DNA of 64,000 bases from CBDDHT01 sp965227905. Lineage in GTDB: Bacteria > Pseudomonadota > Alphaproteobacteria > Rhizobiales > Methyloligellaceae. The notes under the pieces were generated by a model. It made no database searches and had not been told where the DNA came from. It saw only the letters and a list, made by a program, of their open reading frames with translations. Both the position numbers and the translations under genes were made by a program. This document shows positions 26,525-35,409 of this stretch, in pieces. Position 1 is the first letter of the stretch, and each line of letters opens with the position of its first letter. The stretch covers positions 5,766,001-5,830,000 of the forward strand of contig OZ245780.1 in NCBI GenBank assembly GCA_965227905.1. Reading direction: 5' to 3'.

Positions 26525-27367
26525 ATGAGAACATTTGCAGCGAAGACAGGCGCATCGCTCCTGGTATTGGCGTTGACTGCATCCGGCGCCTATGCGGCAC
26601 AGTGCACCAACAAGACCTGGAAGAAGGTCATGGAACGCGGCAAGGTCGTGATTGGCGTGAAAGCGGACTACAAGCCGTGGGGTTTCCGCAGTTCCGACGG
26701 CAAGCTGGTCGGTATGGAAATCGATATCGCACAGGCCGCTGCGGACGCAATGGGAGTCGAGCTAGAGCTGACGCCGGTCCAGTCTTCCAACCGCATGCAG
26801 TTCCTCGATCAGGGCAAGGTCGACATGTTCGTCGCAACAATGTCGGATCGTCCCGATCGCCGGAAGATCGTCGGCATCGTTCAGCCGAACTACTACACGT
26901 CCGGCACCAACATCATGGCTCCGAAAGCTCTCGGCTTTAAGAAATGGGAAGATCTGAAGGGCAAGCCGGTTTGCGGCAAGCAAGGCGCCTTCTACAACAA
27001 GGTCGTCACTGAGCGTTATGGCGTCAAGATTGTCGCTTTTACAGGAAATGCGGAAGCCAAACAGGCGCTGCGCGACAAAAAATGCGTGGCCTGGGTCTAT
27101 GACGACTCGTCCATCGGCTCCGACCTTGCATCCGGCAACTTCAATGATTTCGAAATGCCGCTGAAGTCGGAAGACGACAACCCCTGGGGTCTGGCCGTTC
27201 CGCTGGAAGAGCGCAACTGCATCTTCGGCAACTTCATGTCAGGGCTGGTCTTCAACATGCTCCAGTCGGGCAAGCTGATCGAGCTTGAGAAGAAATGGAA
27301 CATTCAGCCGACCCAGTTCCTTGCCGACAAAAAGGAAAAATACGCTGACTGGCTTGCCAAGAAATAG
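26525..27367 (+). CDS. Amino acid ABC transporter substrate-binding protein
   Basis: A 280-residue periplasmic binding protein of family 3 (polar amino acids). A signal peptide ends at about residue 24 (GAYA). Typical family segments are KVVIGVKADYKPWGF and GMEIDIAQAAADAMGVELELTPV. It starts a five-gene plus-strand operon with two permeases, an ATPase and an M20 deacetylase. GGGAGGAG lies upstream of the ATG. The ligand is unknown; the neighbouring sarcosine and dimethylglycine-type enzymes suggest an N-substituted amino acid or a derivative. Confidence 0.9.
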   Translation: MRTFAAKTGASLLVLALTASGAYAAQCTNKTWKKVMERGKVVIGVKADYKPWGFRSSDGKLVGMEIDIAQAAADAMGVELELTPVQSSNRMQFLDQGKVDMFVATMSDRPDRRKIVGIVQPNYYTSGTNIMAPKALGFKKWEDLKGKPVCGKQGAFYNKVVTERYGVKIVAFTGNAEAKQALRDKKCVAWVYDDSSIGSDLASGNFNDFEMPLKSEDDNPWGLAVPLEERNCIFGNFMSGLVFNMLQSGKLIELEKKWNIQPTQFLADKKEKYADWLAKK

Positions 27368-27386
27368 CCAGTAGCAATCCGGAAGA

Positions 27387-27427
27387 CGCCAGGGCGGCCC
27401 GGTCATCGCCGACTGCTCGCCCTGGCG
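27387..27427 (+). terminator. Hairpin between binding-protein and permease genes
   Basis: CGCCAGGGCG (27387-27396) pairs perfectly with CGCCCTGGCG (27418-27427) around a 21-base loop, just after the binding-protein stop and with no T run. In ABC operons such a stem commonly lowers expression of downstream membrane genes or protects the upstream message. Confidence 0.6.
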
Positions 27428-27460
27428 GCACCGGAAGTTTCGGTAAAGGGGGGACGGCGA

Positions 27461-28219
27461 ATGATTGAGGCATTTGCGGAATTCTTTCGCCAGTTGGCCG
27501 AAGACTATCCGCGTTGGAATTTCATATTCTTCCACGATCCCCGCCAGTGGGCCCGTATCGTCAGCGGCATCCAGTACACGATTTATCTGTCCGTCGCGTG
27601 CGTGATCTTCTCCGTCATTATCGGGATTGTCGGCGCCTGGCTTCAGGGGGCGAAGAGCGCATTCCTCCGAGCCATCGTGCAGGGCTACATTCAGTTTTTC
27701 CGGAATACGCCACCCTTTATCCAATTGCTGTTTTTCTATTTTGCACTCGGGCAGTTCACACCCTCTGTCACCGGTCCTGACGGGTGGACGACAGTTCCGC
27801 TGATCTCAAGTGTCGGCTGGGCGATTATTTCGCTGTCCTTCTTTGCCGGTGCCTTCAATGTCGAGATCTTTCGCGCCGGGATCGAAGCGGTTCCCGACTC
27901 CACGCAGGAAGCGGCAAGCGCGCTCGGATTTTCGCGCCTGCAAACCTATCGCGAGGTGGTGTTTCCCCTTGCCTTTCGGGTCTCGCTTCCGGCGCTGAAC
28001 AACAATCTGGTCAATCTCGTCAAGACGACGACACAGGCGATCGGTATTGCCGTTCCCGAGCTGCTTTATGAGAGCGTCGGGATCTGGAACGACTATCCAA
28101 GCGCGCTCTATCCGACGATGCTGCTGCTCTTCACGACATTCATCGTTCTCGTCGGCATCCTGGTTTACGGCATGCATCGCTGGGAACGAGCCATGCGCAT
28201 TCCAGGCTACGGGAACTGA
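27461..28219 (+). CDS. Amino acid ABC transporter permease
   Basis: A 252-residue HisM-type permease with about five membrane helices. The cytoplasmic EAA loop that contacts the ATPase is visible as EAASALGFSRLQTYREVVFPLAFR (EAA near residue 148). The second permease starts only four bases after its stop. A strong GGGGGG site precedes the ATG. It forms the membrane channel with the next gene. Confidence 0.9.
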   Translation: MIEAFAEFFRQLAEDYPRWNFIFFHDPRQWARIVSGIQYTIYLSVACVIFSVIIGIVGAWLQGAKSAFLRAIVQGYIQFFRNTPPFIQLLFFYFALGQFTPSVTGPDGWTTVPLISSVGWAIISLSFFAGAFNVEIFRAGIEAVPDSTQEAASALGFSRLQTYREVVFPLAFRVSLPALNNNLVNLVKTTTQAIGIAVPELLYESVGIWNDYPSALYPTMLLLFTTFIVLVGILVYGMHRWERAMRIPGYGN

Positions 28220-28223
28220 CGCC

Positions 28224-29120
28224 ATGGCACACCGCTCCATTCCCGGTCTCAATACAGCCGCGCGAACCGATCTGCCGGTTCTCTATCCGGTCGATATCCG
28301 CAAAGTCGGCGCTTTGGATCCGGTTGGCTTTTCGCGCTGGCTGGTTTCCATCCCGACATGGCCCTGGATTCTGGCAATCACGGTCGCCGTATTCTGGCCA
28401 GCCGTCGCTCTCGCGCAATCGAACTACACCTACACCGAGGCCTTCGCAGCGCTTTGGAAATGGCTGCCATTCCTGCTCACCAAGGGCTTCTTTTTCAATG
28501 TTCTGATCTCGCTGGTCACCATGGCGATTGGAACCCTGGCAGGGGTCGTGCTGGGTTTGGGGCAGATCTCGCCTCTTAGAGTCATCAGACTCCCGGCCAA
28601 ATTCTTCACCCAAGCCTTCCGCAATTCTCCCTGGCTGGTGCTGCTTTTCATCGTGCTGCTGCTGCTCCCCTTCGAGGTTGTGATCGGAGACACGATTATC
28701 AGCATCCCAGACTGGATGAAGGCCGTCTTCGGCCTCAGCCTGCCGATCATGGCCAACATTTCGGAGATCGTGCGCGGTGCCATCAACTCGGTGCCGAACG
28801 GCCAGTGGGAGGCAGCCGAGTCCCTCGCCTATTCACGCTCTCAGACACTGTGGCAAATCATTCTGCCGCAATGTTTCAAACGCATGATCCCGCCGTGGAT
28901 GAACTGGTACGCTATCCTGACCATGGCAACGCCGCTTGTCTCGCTGCTCGGTGTGGAAGAGTTGATCACCCTCTCCCGGCAGGCGATGGAATCGGAAAAC
29001 AACCACCCGGAACTGCTCGTTCCCTTCTACAGCTTCGCGCTCCTGATCTTCTTTGCCTATTGCTACCCGATCGCCCGGGTGACGATCGCACTGGAGCGCC
29101 GCTTCGCCGTGAAACTTTAG
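28224..29120 (+). CDS. Amino acid ABC transporter permease
   Basis: A 298-residue permease with a longer N-terminal cytoplasmic extension (about 45 residues) and five or six helices. The EAA loop is EAAESLAYSRSQTLWQIILPQ. I start it at 28224, four bases after the first permease; the open frame extends upstream only inside that gene. It pairs with the preceding permease as a heterodimer. Confidence 0.9.
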   Translation: MAHRSIPGLNTAARTDLPVLYPVDIRKVGALDPVGFSRWLVSIPTWPWILAITVAVFWPAVALAQSNYTYTEAFAALWKWLPFLLTKGFFFNVLISLVTMAIGTLAGVVLGLGQISPLRVIRLPAKFFTQAFRNSPWLVLLFIVLLLLPFEVVIGDTIISIPDWMKAVFGLSLPIMANISEIVRGAINSVPNGQWEAAESLAYSRSQTLWQIILPQCFKRMIPPWMNWYAILTMATPLVSLLGVEELITLSRQAMESENNHPELLVPFYSFALLIFFAYCYPIARVTIALERRFAVKL

Positions 29121-29130
29121 GATCCGGACA

Positions 29131-29886
29131 ATGGCCGCAGCTAATTGGACACCCGACGAACCGATCGTCTCGATCAAGGACGTGCACAAATCCTTTGGCA
29201 GCCTGGAAGTGCTGAAGGGGGTTTCTCTCGATGTGATGAAGGGAGAAGTCATCTGCATCATCGGTCCGTCCGGCTCGGGCAAGTCGACCCTCATCCGTTG
29301 CGTCAATGCCCTCAATGATATCCAGAAAGGCTCGATCACCGTCGAAGGCCTTGAGGTGCATGACCCCTCGCTCAACAAGCTGGAATTGCGCAAGAAGGTC
29401 GGCATGGTCTTCCAGCAATACAACCTGTTTCCGCACAAGACGGCGCTCGAGAATGTCATGATGGCGCCTCTGAAAGTCCTGAAACAACCCAAGGCCGAGG
29501 TCGAGGAGCGCGCCCGCGCCCTGATCAAGAAGGTCCGCCTCGACGGCAAGGAAAACAATTATCCAGGCGAGCTGTCGGGTGGCCAGCAGCAGCGCGTCGC
29601 CATCGCCCGCTCGCTCGCCATGAACCCGGATGTGATGCTGTTCGACGAGGTGACCGCCGCCCTCGACCCTGAAACGGTCAAGGAAGTGCTGGTGACCATC
29701 AAAGACCTTGCCGAGGACGGCATGACCTGTATTCTCGTCACCCACGAGATGGGCTTCGCCCGCGAGATCGCCGACCATATCTATTTCACAGATCGCGGCG
29801 TAATCGTGGAGCACGGGCCCCCCTCGACCTTCTTCAGCGAGGCCAAGGATCCGCGAACGAAGGAGTTTCTCAGCCAGATCCTATAG
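29131..29886 (+). CDS. Amino acid ABC transporter ATP-binding protein
   Basis: A 251-residue ATPase of the GlnQ/HisP type: Walker A GPSGSGKS at 45-52, the Q-loop FQQYNLFPH at 94-102, the signature LSGGQQQR at 148-155, Walker B VMLFDE at 168-173 and the switch histidine in VTHEM. All catalytic residues are intact. It energises uptake through the two upstream permeases. Ten bases separate it from the permease stop. Confidence 0.93.
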   Translation: MAAANWTPDEPIVSIKDVHKSFGSLEVLKGVSLDVMKGEVICIIGPSGSGKSTLIRCVNALNDIQKGSITVEGLEVHDPSLNKLELRKKVGMVFQQYNLFPHKTALENVMMAPLKVLKQPKAEVEERARALIKKVRLDGKENNYPGELSGGQQQRVAIARSLAMNPDVMLFDEVTAALDPETVKEVLVTIKDLAEDGMTCILVTHEMGFAREIADHIYFTDRGVIVEHGPPSTFFSEAKDPRTKEFLSQIL

Positions 29887-29900
29887 GTCATGGAGACCCA

Positions 29901-31067
29901 ATGCCGTCCGATGAAAGCCTCGACCTGATCGCCAAACTGATCGGTTTCGATACGACGAGTAGAAACTCCAATCTCGAACTGATCGCCTTCGTCGAGGACT
30001 ATCTGGAGACCCATGGCGTCTCCTCGCGCCGCGTGCCCGACGCAACCGGTGAAAAAACCAATCTGATTGCAACGATCGGCCCGGTGGAGACGCCGGGTTT
30101 CGTGCTTTCCGGCCACACGGATACCGTGCCGGTCGACGGTCAGGAATGGACGAGCAATCCCTTTTCAGCCGACATTCGCGGCGACAAGCTCTATGGCCGG
30201 GGCGCTGCCGACATGAAGAGTTTTTGCGCCATCGTCCTCGGCAAAGTGCCGGAGATGGTGCAGGCGCCTTTGGACAAGCCGCTGCATCTGGCCTTCTCAT
30301 ATGACGAGGAAGTGGGTTGCCTGGGCGTACGCGATCTTGTGCGGGAGATGACGGATTGGGATGTGCGGCCGGAAGCCTGTTTCGTCGGTGAGCCGACGGA
30401 AATGCGGGTCGTCATCGGCCATAAGGGTAAGAAGGCCAAGACTGTCGAGATCACCGGCAAGACGACCCATTCCTCGCTTGCGCCTCAGGCCGTGAATGCG
30501 GTCGAGTACGCCGCTCGGCTCATCGTCAAGATCTATGAGATCGGCCAGAGACTCAGAAGCGATACCGCGCACGATCTGCTTTACGACGTACCGTTCTCAA
30601 CGGCTCATGTCGCGCCGATCCGCGGCGGGACGTCGCTCAACATCGTTCCGAAAGACTGCACCTTCGATTTCGAATTCCGTGTCATCGCGGCCGATGACCG
30701 GGCGGCCCTGATGAATGAAGTCGAGGCTTATGCCCGCAATGTGCTCGAACCGGAGATGAAGGCCCGTGCCCCGGAAGCCGGCATCCGCTTTACGGACAAG
30801 TCGGATACCCCCGGACTCGACACGGCGCCCAATGCACCCGTCACGGCCCTTGCCAAGTCGTTGGCCGAAGTCAACGCCGAGGCAAAGGTGGCTTTCGGCA
30901 CCGAGGGCGGACTATTTTCGGAATGGGCGAATGTCCCGACTATCGTCTGTGGCCCGGGCTCAATCGAGCAGGCCCACAAGGCGGATGAATTCATCGAACT
31001 CGGCGAGATCGATAAGTGCGAACGGTTTCTGGACCGATTGATTGCGCAGGCGAGCCAAAGCGCCTGA
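29901..31067 (+). CDS. argE: M20-family deacylase, acetylornithine deacetylase-like
   Basis: A 388-residue metallohydrolase of the ArgE/DapE/M20 family. Metal-binding motifs are H72 and D74 in GHTDTVPVDG, the acidic pair in SYDEEVGCLG, the glutamate in GEPTEMRV and a C-terminal histidine in IEQAHKADE. It matches the ArgE branch found in alphaproteobacterial catabolic clusters. Being the last gene of the ABC transporter operon (14 bases after the ATPase), it more likely deacylates an imported N-acyl amino acid than serves arginine synthesis. GGAG precedes the ATG. The symbol reflects family only. Confidence 0.8.
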   Translation: MPSDESLDLIAKLIGFDTTSRNSNLELIAFVEDYLETHGVSSRRVPDATGEKTNLIATIGPVETPGFVLSGHTDTVPVDGQEWTSNPFSADIRGDKLYGRGAADMKSFCAIVLGKVPEMVQAPLDKPLHLAFSYDEEVGCLGVRDLVREMTDWDVRPEACFVGEPTEMRVVIGHKGKKAKTVEITGKTTHSSLAPQAVNAVEYAARLIVKIYEIGQRLRSDTAHDLLYDVPFSTAHVAPIRGGTSLNIVPKDCTFDFEFRVIAADDRAALMNEVEAYARNVLEPEMKARAPEAGIRFTDKSDTPGLDTAPNAPVTALAKSLAEVNAEAKVAFGTEGGLFSEWANVPTIVCGPGSIEQAHKADEFIELGEIDKCERFLDRLIAQASQSA

Positions 31068-31098
31068 GGCACTGACACCACCACTGTTCCAAATTCCT

Positions 31099-31222
31099 CG
31101 TCATTGCCGGACTTGATCCGGCAATCCATGCGAACGGACGTGTAGCGAGATGCAACCGCGCGAAACTCTGTCGTGCCACGCAGAAGACTGCATGGATAAC
31201 CTGGTCAAGCCCGGGTATGACG
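31099..31222. repeat. Palindromic intergenic repeat, family 1
   Basis: The same modules as at 7578-7688: CATTGCCGGACTTGATCCGGCAATCCATG at the left, then about 65 bases of spacer, then CATGGATAACCTGGTCAAGC and CCGGGTATGACG at the right. It lies between convergent genes and may serve as a terminator. Confidence 0.8.
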
Positions 31223-31256
31223 AAGTTATTGAGCGCTGGATGGCGCCGAACACACA

Positions 31257-32780
31257 TCACCAATTCGGTGGATGCCACACTGTATCTTCATCCAACGGAT
31301 AGACGGGCCGGGGAAGCTTGGACCAATCGAAGCGGTCGAGAACAGGCGATGTCAGTCCGGCCGTATCGACCTCGAATACCGTTTCCGGCGGAAACCAGGG
31401 CGTAAAGCCTGCACGGAAGTGGCCGCGGGATTTGACGATAACCGTGCGGGCGCGGCCGATATCCAGTCCGAACATTTCGAAGAACATGGGATCCGATGTC
31501 TGGGCCCGGTCTGAGATGACGGTGACAGTGATCCCACCGATCCTTAGCGCGGCAGACGGTCCGAGTTGTAGCCGGCGACCGCCAACATGCCCGAGGCGGC
31601 CAACAATATCGCCGTCGTGCAAGGCGATGACTTCGGCACCGGCCTCGAAGGGATGATCGTATGCGGTGCCCGGATGGCGATTGAAGCGCGCCCGGAACCG
31701 GCCACCGACGCCGACTTGATGGGCTTCCTCGGCCAAAGGCGGATCGTAGAAACTGCCGATGAGCACGTCTTTCGCGTCCGCGTCCACCATAGCTTTCAGG
31801 AACTCGGTTGTGCGGCCACTGCCGCCGCCGCCCGGGTTATCTCCGGCATCCGAGTAGATCACCGGTGGCCTGGCCTCATCGAATGCCATGGTCACCGCCT
31901 CGTCCAATGGTGTCAGCCTTCTCTTGAATTGATCGCGCCATGCCCAAGCCTGTTCGCCGAGTTCTTTCGCAAGCGCGCGTGCTTCTTCGGGACCATCCCG
32001 TCCCGTGATCACAATCGCCAAACCGTTCTGAGGCGTGTCGGCAAAGGCAAAGCCGCCAAAGATCGAGACATTCAGGATGGTTCCACCAAGCTCGGCCTTC
32101 CGGCGCACGGCCATATCCATGAGGGCGCCATAGGGTCTCGCCGCTGTCAAAAGCGAGACGGAGGGTGCTGCAATCGGCAACCGCAGGAGAACCGATTTCG
32201 GTTTCGCCTCCCCCGACAGGATCAGGCGGAGGCCTAGAGCTGCCTCTTCGCCGCGTTCCGCCTGATCGACGTGCGGATTGGTGCGGTATCCGACAATCAG
32301 GTTACTCGCCTCAGCGATCTGATTGCCGATATTGGCATGCAGGTCGAGCGTCACAATGATCGGAACTTCTAGCCCGACGATGGACCGAACCCTGGCAACA
32401 AGATCGCCGTCCGGGTCGTCACTCGCGGTTGCAACCATGGCACCATGATTTGAGACATACACCGCATCGAGATCGCCAGCCCCCTTAAGGCCCGTGACGA
32501 TGGTCTCGACCATGTCGTCATAGAGATCCTGATCGACCGGACCCGCCGGATGGCTTGCCGCGATCAATAACGGAACCGGCTCCCATTCACCGGTTGCGTC
32601 CATGGTGCGCACGAAGGCCGCCGCTTCTTTGCAGATCCCGGTATTCGGCGTTCGGGCTTCGTGCAGGATTTCATCGCCTTCCAACCACGAACAGGTTCGG
32701 AAATCTTCTTCGACGGCAACCGGTGCAAACCGGTTGCTTTCCAAAATGATACCCAGAAGAGCGACACGTGGTCCCGTCAT
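31257..32780 (-). CDS. M81 family metallopeptidase (MlrC-like)
   Basis: A 507-residue protein of the MlrC/M81 family, named for microcystin breakdown but widespread in catabolic clusters where substrates are unknown. The N-terminal domain holds likely metal ligands in VSNHGAMVA and VTLDLHANIG, and the C-terminal domain contains SDAGDNPGGGGSG and a terminal GRARTVIVKSRGHFRAGF. Start at 32780 is supported by GAGG ten bases upstream. It is convergent with the ABC transporter operon. Sense of action (peptidase or amidase) is inferred from the family only. Confidence 0.85.
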   Translation of the reverse strand: MTGPRVALLGIILESNRFAPVAVEEDFRTCSWLEGDEILHEARTPNTGICKEAAAFVRTMDATGEWEPVPLLIAASHPAGPVDQDLYDDMVETIVTGLKGAGDLDAVYVSNHGAMVATASDDPDGDLVARVRSIVGLEVPIIVTLDLHANIGNQIAEASNLIVGYRTNPHVDQAERGEEAALGLRLILSGEAKPKSVLLRLPIAAPSVSLLTAARPYGALMDMAVRRKAELGGTILNVSIFGGFAFADTPQNGLAIVITGRDGPEEARALAKELGEQAWAWRDQFKRRLTPLDEAVTMAFDEARPPVIYSDAGDNPGGGGSGRTTEFLKAMVDADAKDVLIGSFYDPPLAEEAHQVGVGGRFRARFNRHPGTAYDHPFEAGAEVIALHDGDIVGRLGHVGGRRLQLGPSAALRIGGITVTVISDRAQTSDPMFFEMFGLDIGRARTVIVKSRGHFRAGFTPWFPPETVFEVDTAGLTSPVLDRFDWSKLPRPVYPLDEDTVWHPPNW

Positions 32781-32962
32781 ACTGTCTGCCTCAAACACCG
32801 CAACTTTGATGATCACTAATAACAATCGTGATTGAGAATGACATCACCGGCAATACGATGGCAGTCATGCGGAACGGAGATATCGGCCCCTCGGGCACGC
32901 AAACTCTCGCCAACTGGCTGCCAATTGCGATAATGAGCTGGAAGCATTAATCGGAGCGGCAT

Positions 32963-34993
32963 ATGGGACGTGGACGTCTGATTTATCTGGCCATTGCAAC
33001 GATCGCCTTGTTCGGCGTGTTCATACCGGTCGCATCTCCCGTTTGGGGGCAATCGATTCAGGCCAACGGCGTCTATCGCGTGGTGGGTGTGGCATCGAAC
33101 GACCGGCTGAATGTGCGCGCCACTCCAAGCACACGCGCTGCGGTCGTCGGCCGTCTTCGTCATGACGCGAGCGGTATCATCGCCTCAGGCCGGACGGCGC
33201 GCGTCGGGAGAGGACTTTGGGCCGAAATCACCCTCCGCCGCGTCCGTGGCTGGGTAAATGCACGTTTTCTTGTTCCCACCCGGGCGGCAGCAGCCCCAGG
33301 CCCGCGTACCGGACTCTACCGGGTTGTCGGCGTCGCATCCAACGACACTCTGAATATGCGGAGTGGCCCCGGCCCACGTTTTGCGCTATCGGGACGCATA
33401 CCGCACAACGGCAGGGGTATCGCAGCTACTGGTCGCAGCACCCGCGTCGGTTCGACGGATTGGTGGACGGTTCGCTATCTCGGTCGGCAAGGCTGGGTCA
33501 GCTCGCGCTATCTGGCTCCCGACACAGCGCCGCCGCCTCCTCCTACGAGCGTCATTCAACCCTCGAAACGACCACATGTCGGGCCTTATCAGGTCACCGG
33601 CGTTGCCTCGAACGACACGTTGAGTATGCGGACCGGCCCAGGTCCTCAGCATAGTTTGATGGGGCGGATTCCTCACAATGCGCAGGGCATCAAGACAACC
33701 GGTCGCCACAGGCGGGTTGGTCGCTCGGTCTGGTGGACAGTCAGATATGGCGGCCGCGAAGGCTGGGTCAGCTCGAAATTTCTAACACGCCAGGCAACAC
33801 TTGCGACACGTGCGCCCAAGGAAGTCATTGCAGCACCGCTGCCGGTAAAACCCGCGAAAGAAACAAAGGTAGACACCGAAGGTACCCGCGTTGCTCTCGT
33901 TATCGGTAATGGTGCCTACAAGGATCGATCGCGTATTCCCGCCCTGCCGAATCCGCCAAACGATGGTCGCGATATGGCTGAGGCGCTTCGCAAACTGGGC
34001 TTCAAGGTCGTGGAAGCCATCGATGCCGACCTTGGTGCGATGGAGAAATCGCTCAACCGCTTTGCTGATTGGGCGGATGGTGCCCGCATCGCCCTTGTCT
34101 TCTATGCCGGTCACGGCATGCAGGCCAATGGCGAGAACTATCTGCTGCCGATATCCGCATCCCTGAACAAGGCTGAAGATATCACCGAACAGAGCCTTTC
34201 GCTCTCTGCCGTGATGACGGCGCTCGACAGGGCGGCACCATCTCTTGGTCTGGTGATCCTCGATGCCTGCCGCAACAATCCGATGACGGGAGAAACCGTG
34301 ACCGAAACGACCAGCCGAGGATTGAAGCGGGTCAAGATCGGTAAGGGCCTTGCCCGGCACAAAGGGGCGCCGGGAACGCTCATCGCCTACTCGACGGACC
34401 CGGACAATGTCGCCGTCGACGGTACCGGCCGGAACAGCCCTTTCACCAAAGCGTTGCTCAAAAACATGCAGGTGCCCGAACTGGAGATCCGATTGATGTT
34501 CGGCAATGTTCGCGAAGCCGTGTCGAAAGCGACCGAGGGCAAGCAGACGCCCTGGGTCGAAGAAGCCGTTCTCGGGCGCTACTACTTCAAGCCACCGCCG
34601 AAAATCCGGACGTCACGTTTTCACGGCAAGTGGATCGCGGAGCACTACACACTCATCGTCGACGATAAGACAGTCCGCATCGAACGCCCACCATTCGTCG
34701 GCGAACCGGCACGCGTCCTCGCGGAAGGCAGCAACGAGTGCAAAGACCTATACAAGAAGGATTATTCCGTTATTGCACCCGGTGAGATCCGCACGCGGCT
34801 AACGGACCCGAAGATCAAGGAATGGGCGGAGAGGATGGCAAAAGGCCGCTCGTTGATTTTGAAAAAGATCGTGTGTGGGTATCGAACGCATATCTTCTAT
34901 CTGCTGCTAGCGGATTACCAGCAACTGCTTCTGGCGGAGTTCAGTGAGCAGGATTATTTGATGCGGGAAGGCTTTTATAAGCCGCCGAATTAG
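32963..34993 (+). CDS. Secreted caspase-family protein with three SH3-like repeats
   Basis: A 676-residue protein. A signal peptide or membrane anchor spans residues 5-30. Three SH3b-like repeats follow (about 37-105, 113-185 and 205-275), each with VTGVASNDTLxMRxGPGP and GWVSSRxL. A proline-rich linker leads to a caspase (C14) domain from about 305 with the catalytic dyad H384 (FYAGHGMQ) and C436 (LDACRNNP). A C-terminal extension of about 130 residues has no recognised domain. SH3b repeats usually bind cell-wall or surface ligands. The substrate is unknown. The two later repeats are so alike that internal duplication is recent. Confidence 0.88.
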   Translation: MGRGRLIYLAIATIALFGVFIPVASPVWGQSIQANGVYRVVGVASNDRLNVRATPSTRAAVVGRLRHDASGIIASGRTARVGRGLWAEITLRRVRGWVNARFLVPTRAAAAPGPRTGLYRVVGVASNDTLNMRSGPGPRFALSGRIPHNGRGIAATGRSTRVGSTDWWTVRYLGRQGWVSSRYLAPDTAPPPPPTSVIQPSKRPHVGPYQVTGVASNDTLSMRTGPGPQHSLMGRIPHNAQGIKTTGRHRRVGRSVWWTVRYGGREGWVSSKFLTRQATLATRAPKEVIAAPLPVKPAKETKVDTEGTRVALVIGNGAYKDRSRIPALPNPPNDGRDMAEALRKLGFKVVEAIDADLGAMEKSLNRFADWADGARIALVFYAGHGMQANGENYLLPISASLNKAEDITEQSLSLSAVMTALDRAAPSLGLVILDACRNNPMTGETVTETTSRGLKRVKIGKGLARHKGAPGTLIAYSTDPDNVAVDGTGRNSPFTKALLKNMQVPELEIRLMFGNVREAVSKATEGKQTPWVEEAVLGRYYFKPPPKIRTSRFHGKWIAEHYTLIVDDKTVRIERPPFVGEPARVLAEGSNECKDLYKKDYSVIAPGEIRTRLTDPKIKEWAERMAKGRSLILKKIVCGYRTHIFYLLLADYQQLLLAEFSEQDYLMREGFYKPPN

Positions 34994-35409
34994 GGGGTTG
35001 GCTCGTCGTCAGATCGTACTGTGTGGCTGGTGCTATACGGCGCGCTTGGGCCGTGTTTTTTGGATATGGTTTATTTCGCTCACGGCTATTCCGCGCTGAT
35101 GCGCGGGCCTCCGCGGGGGCGCCCTAACCGGGCGGCGGCCGCTTGGCCTTGCCTCGCTGGTCGCTCGGTGTTCTTGGTTCCGCGACAGATCGCGCCGTAT
35201 GGCTGGTGCTATACGGACAGCATCTTGAATCAGCAAAGAACAACCGCGCCATAGTGGCGCGGCAAGCGCGACCGCGCGCCGGCCGGTCAGGCCGCCCCCG
35301 CGGAGGCCCGCGCATCAGCGCGGAATAGCCGTGAGCGAAATAAACCCAAATCCCCAAAGAAACCGGACCCTTTCGGACACGCGGCACAATATCGCGAGGA
35401 ACAGCAAAC
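34994..35409. other. 416-bp intergenic region holding a MITE-like element
   Basis: It separates the caspase-family gene from the GNAT gene, which is convergent with it. A 279-bp inverted-repeat element fills most of it (35068-35346). To its left, 35008-35040 is a solitary copy of a module found inside that element. I see no gene. Confidence 0.75.
35068..35346. mobile_element. MITE-like element, copy A (54-bp perfect terminal inverted repeats)
   Basis: Arms 35068-35121 and 35293-35346 are perfectly complementary over 54 bases, beginning GGTTTATTTCGCTCACGGCT and containing GCGCGGGCCTCCGCGGGGGC. The 171-base interior contains no gene but holds the palindrome CCGCGCCATAGTGGCGCGG (35244-35262) and a module ending GGCTGGTGCTATACGG. 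A related element in opposite orientation is at 44036-44323. No transposase is present, so it would depend on one elsewhere. No clear target duplication is seen. Confidence 0.8.
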
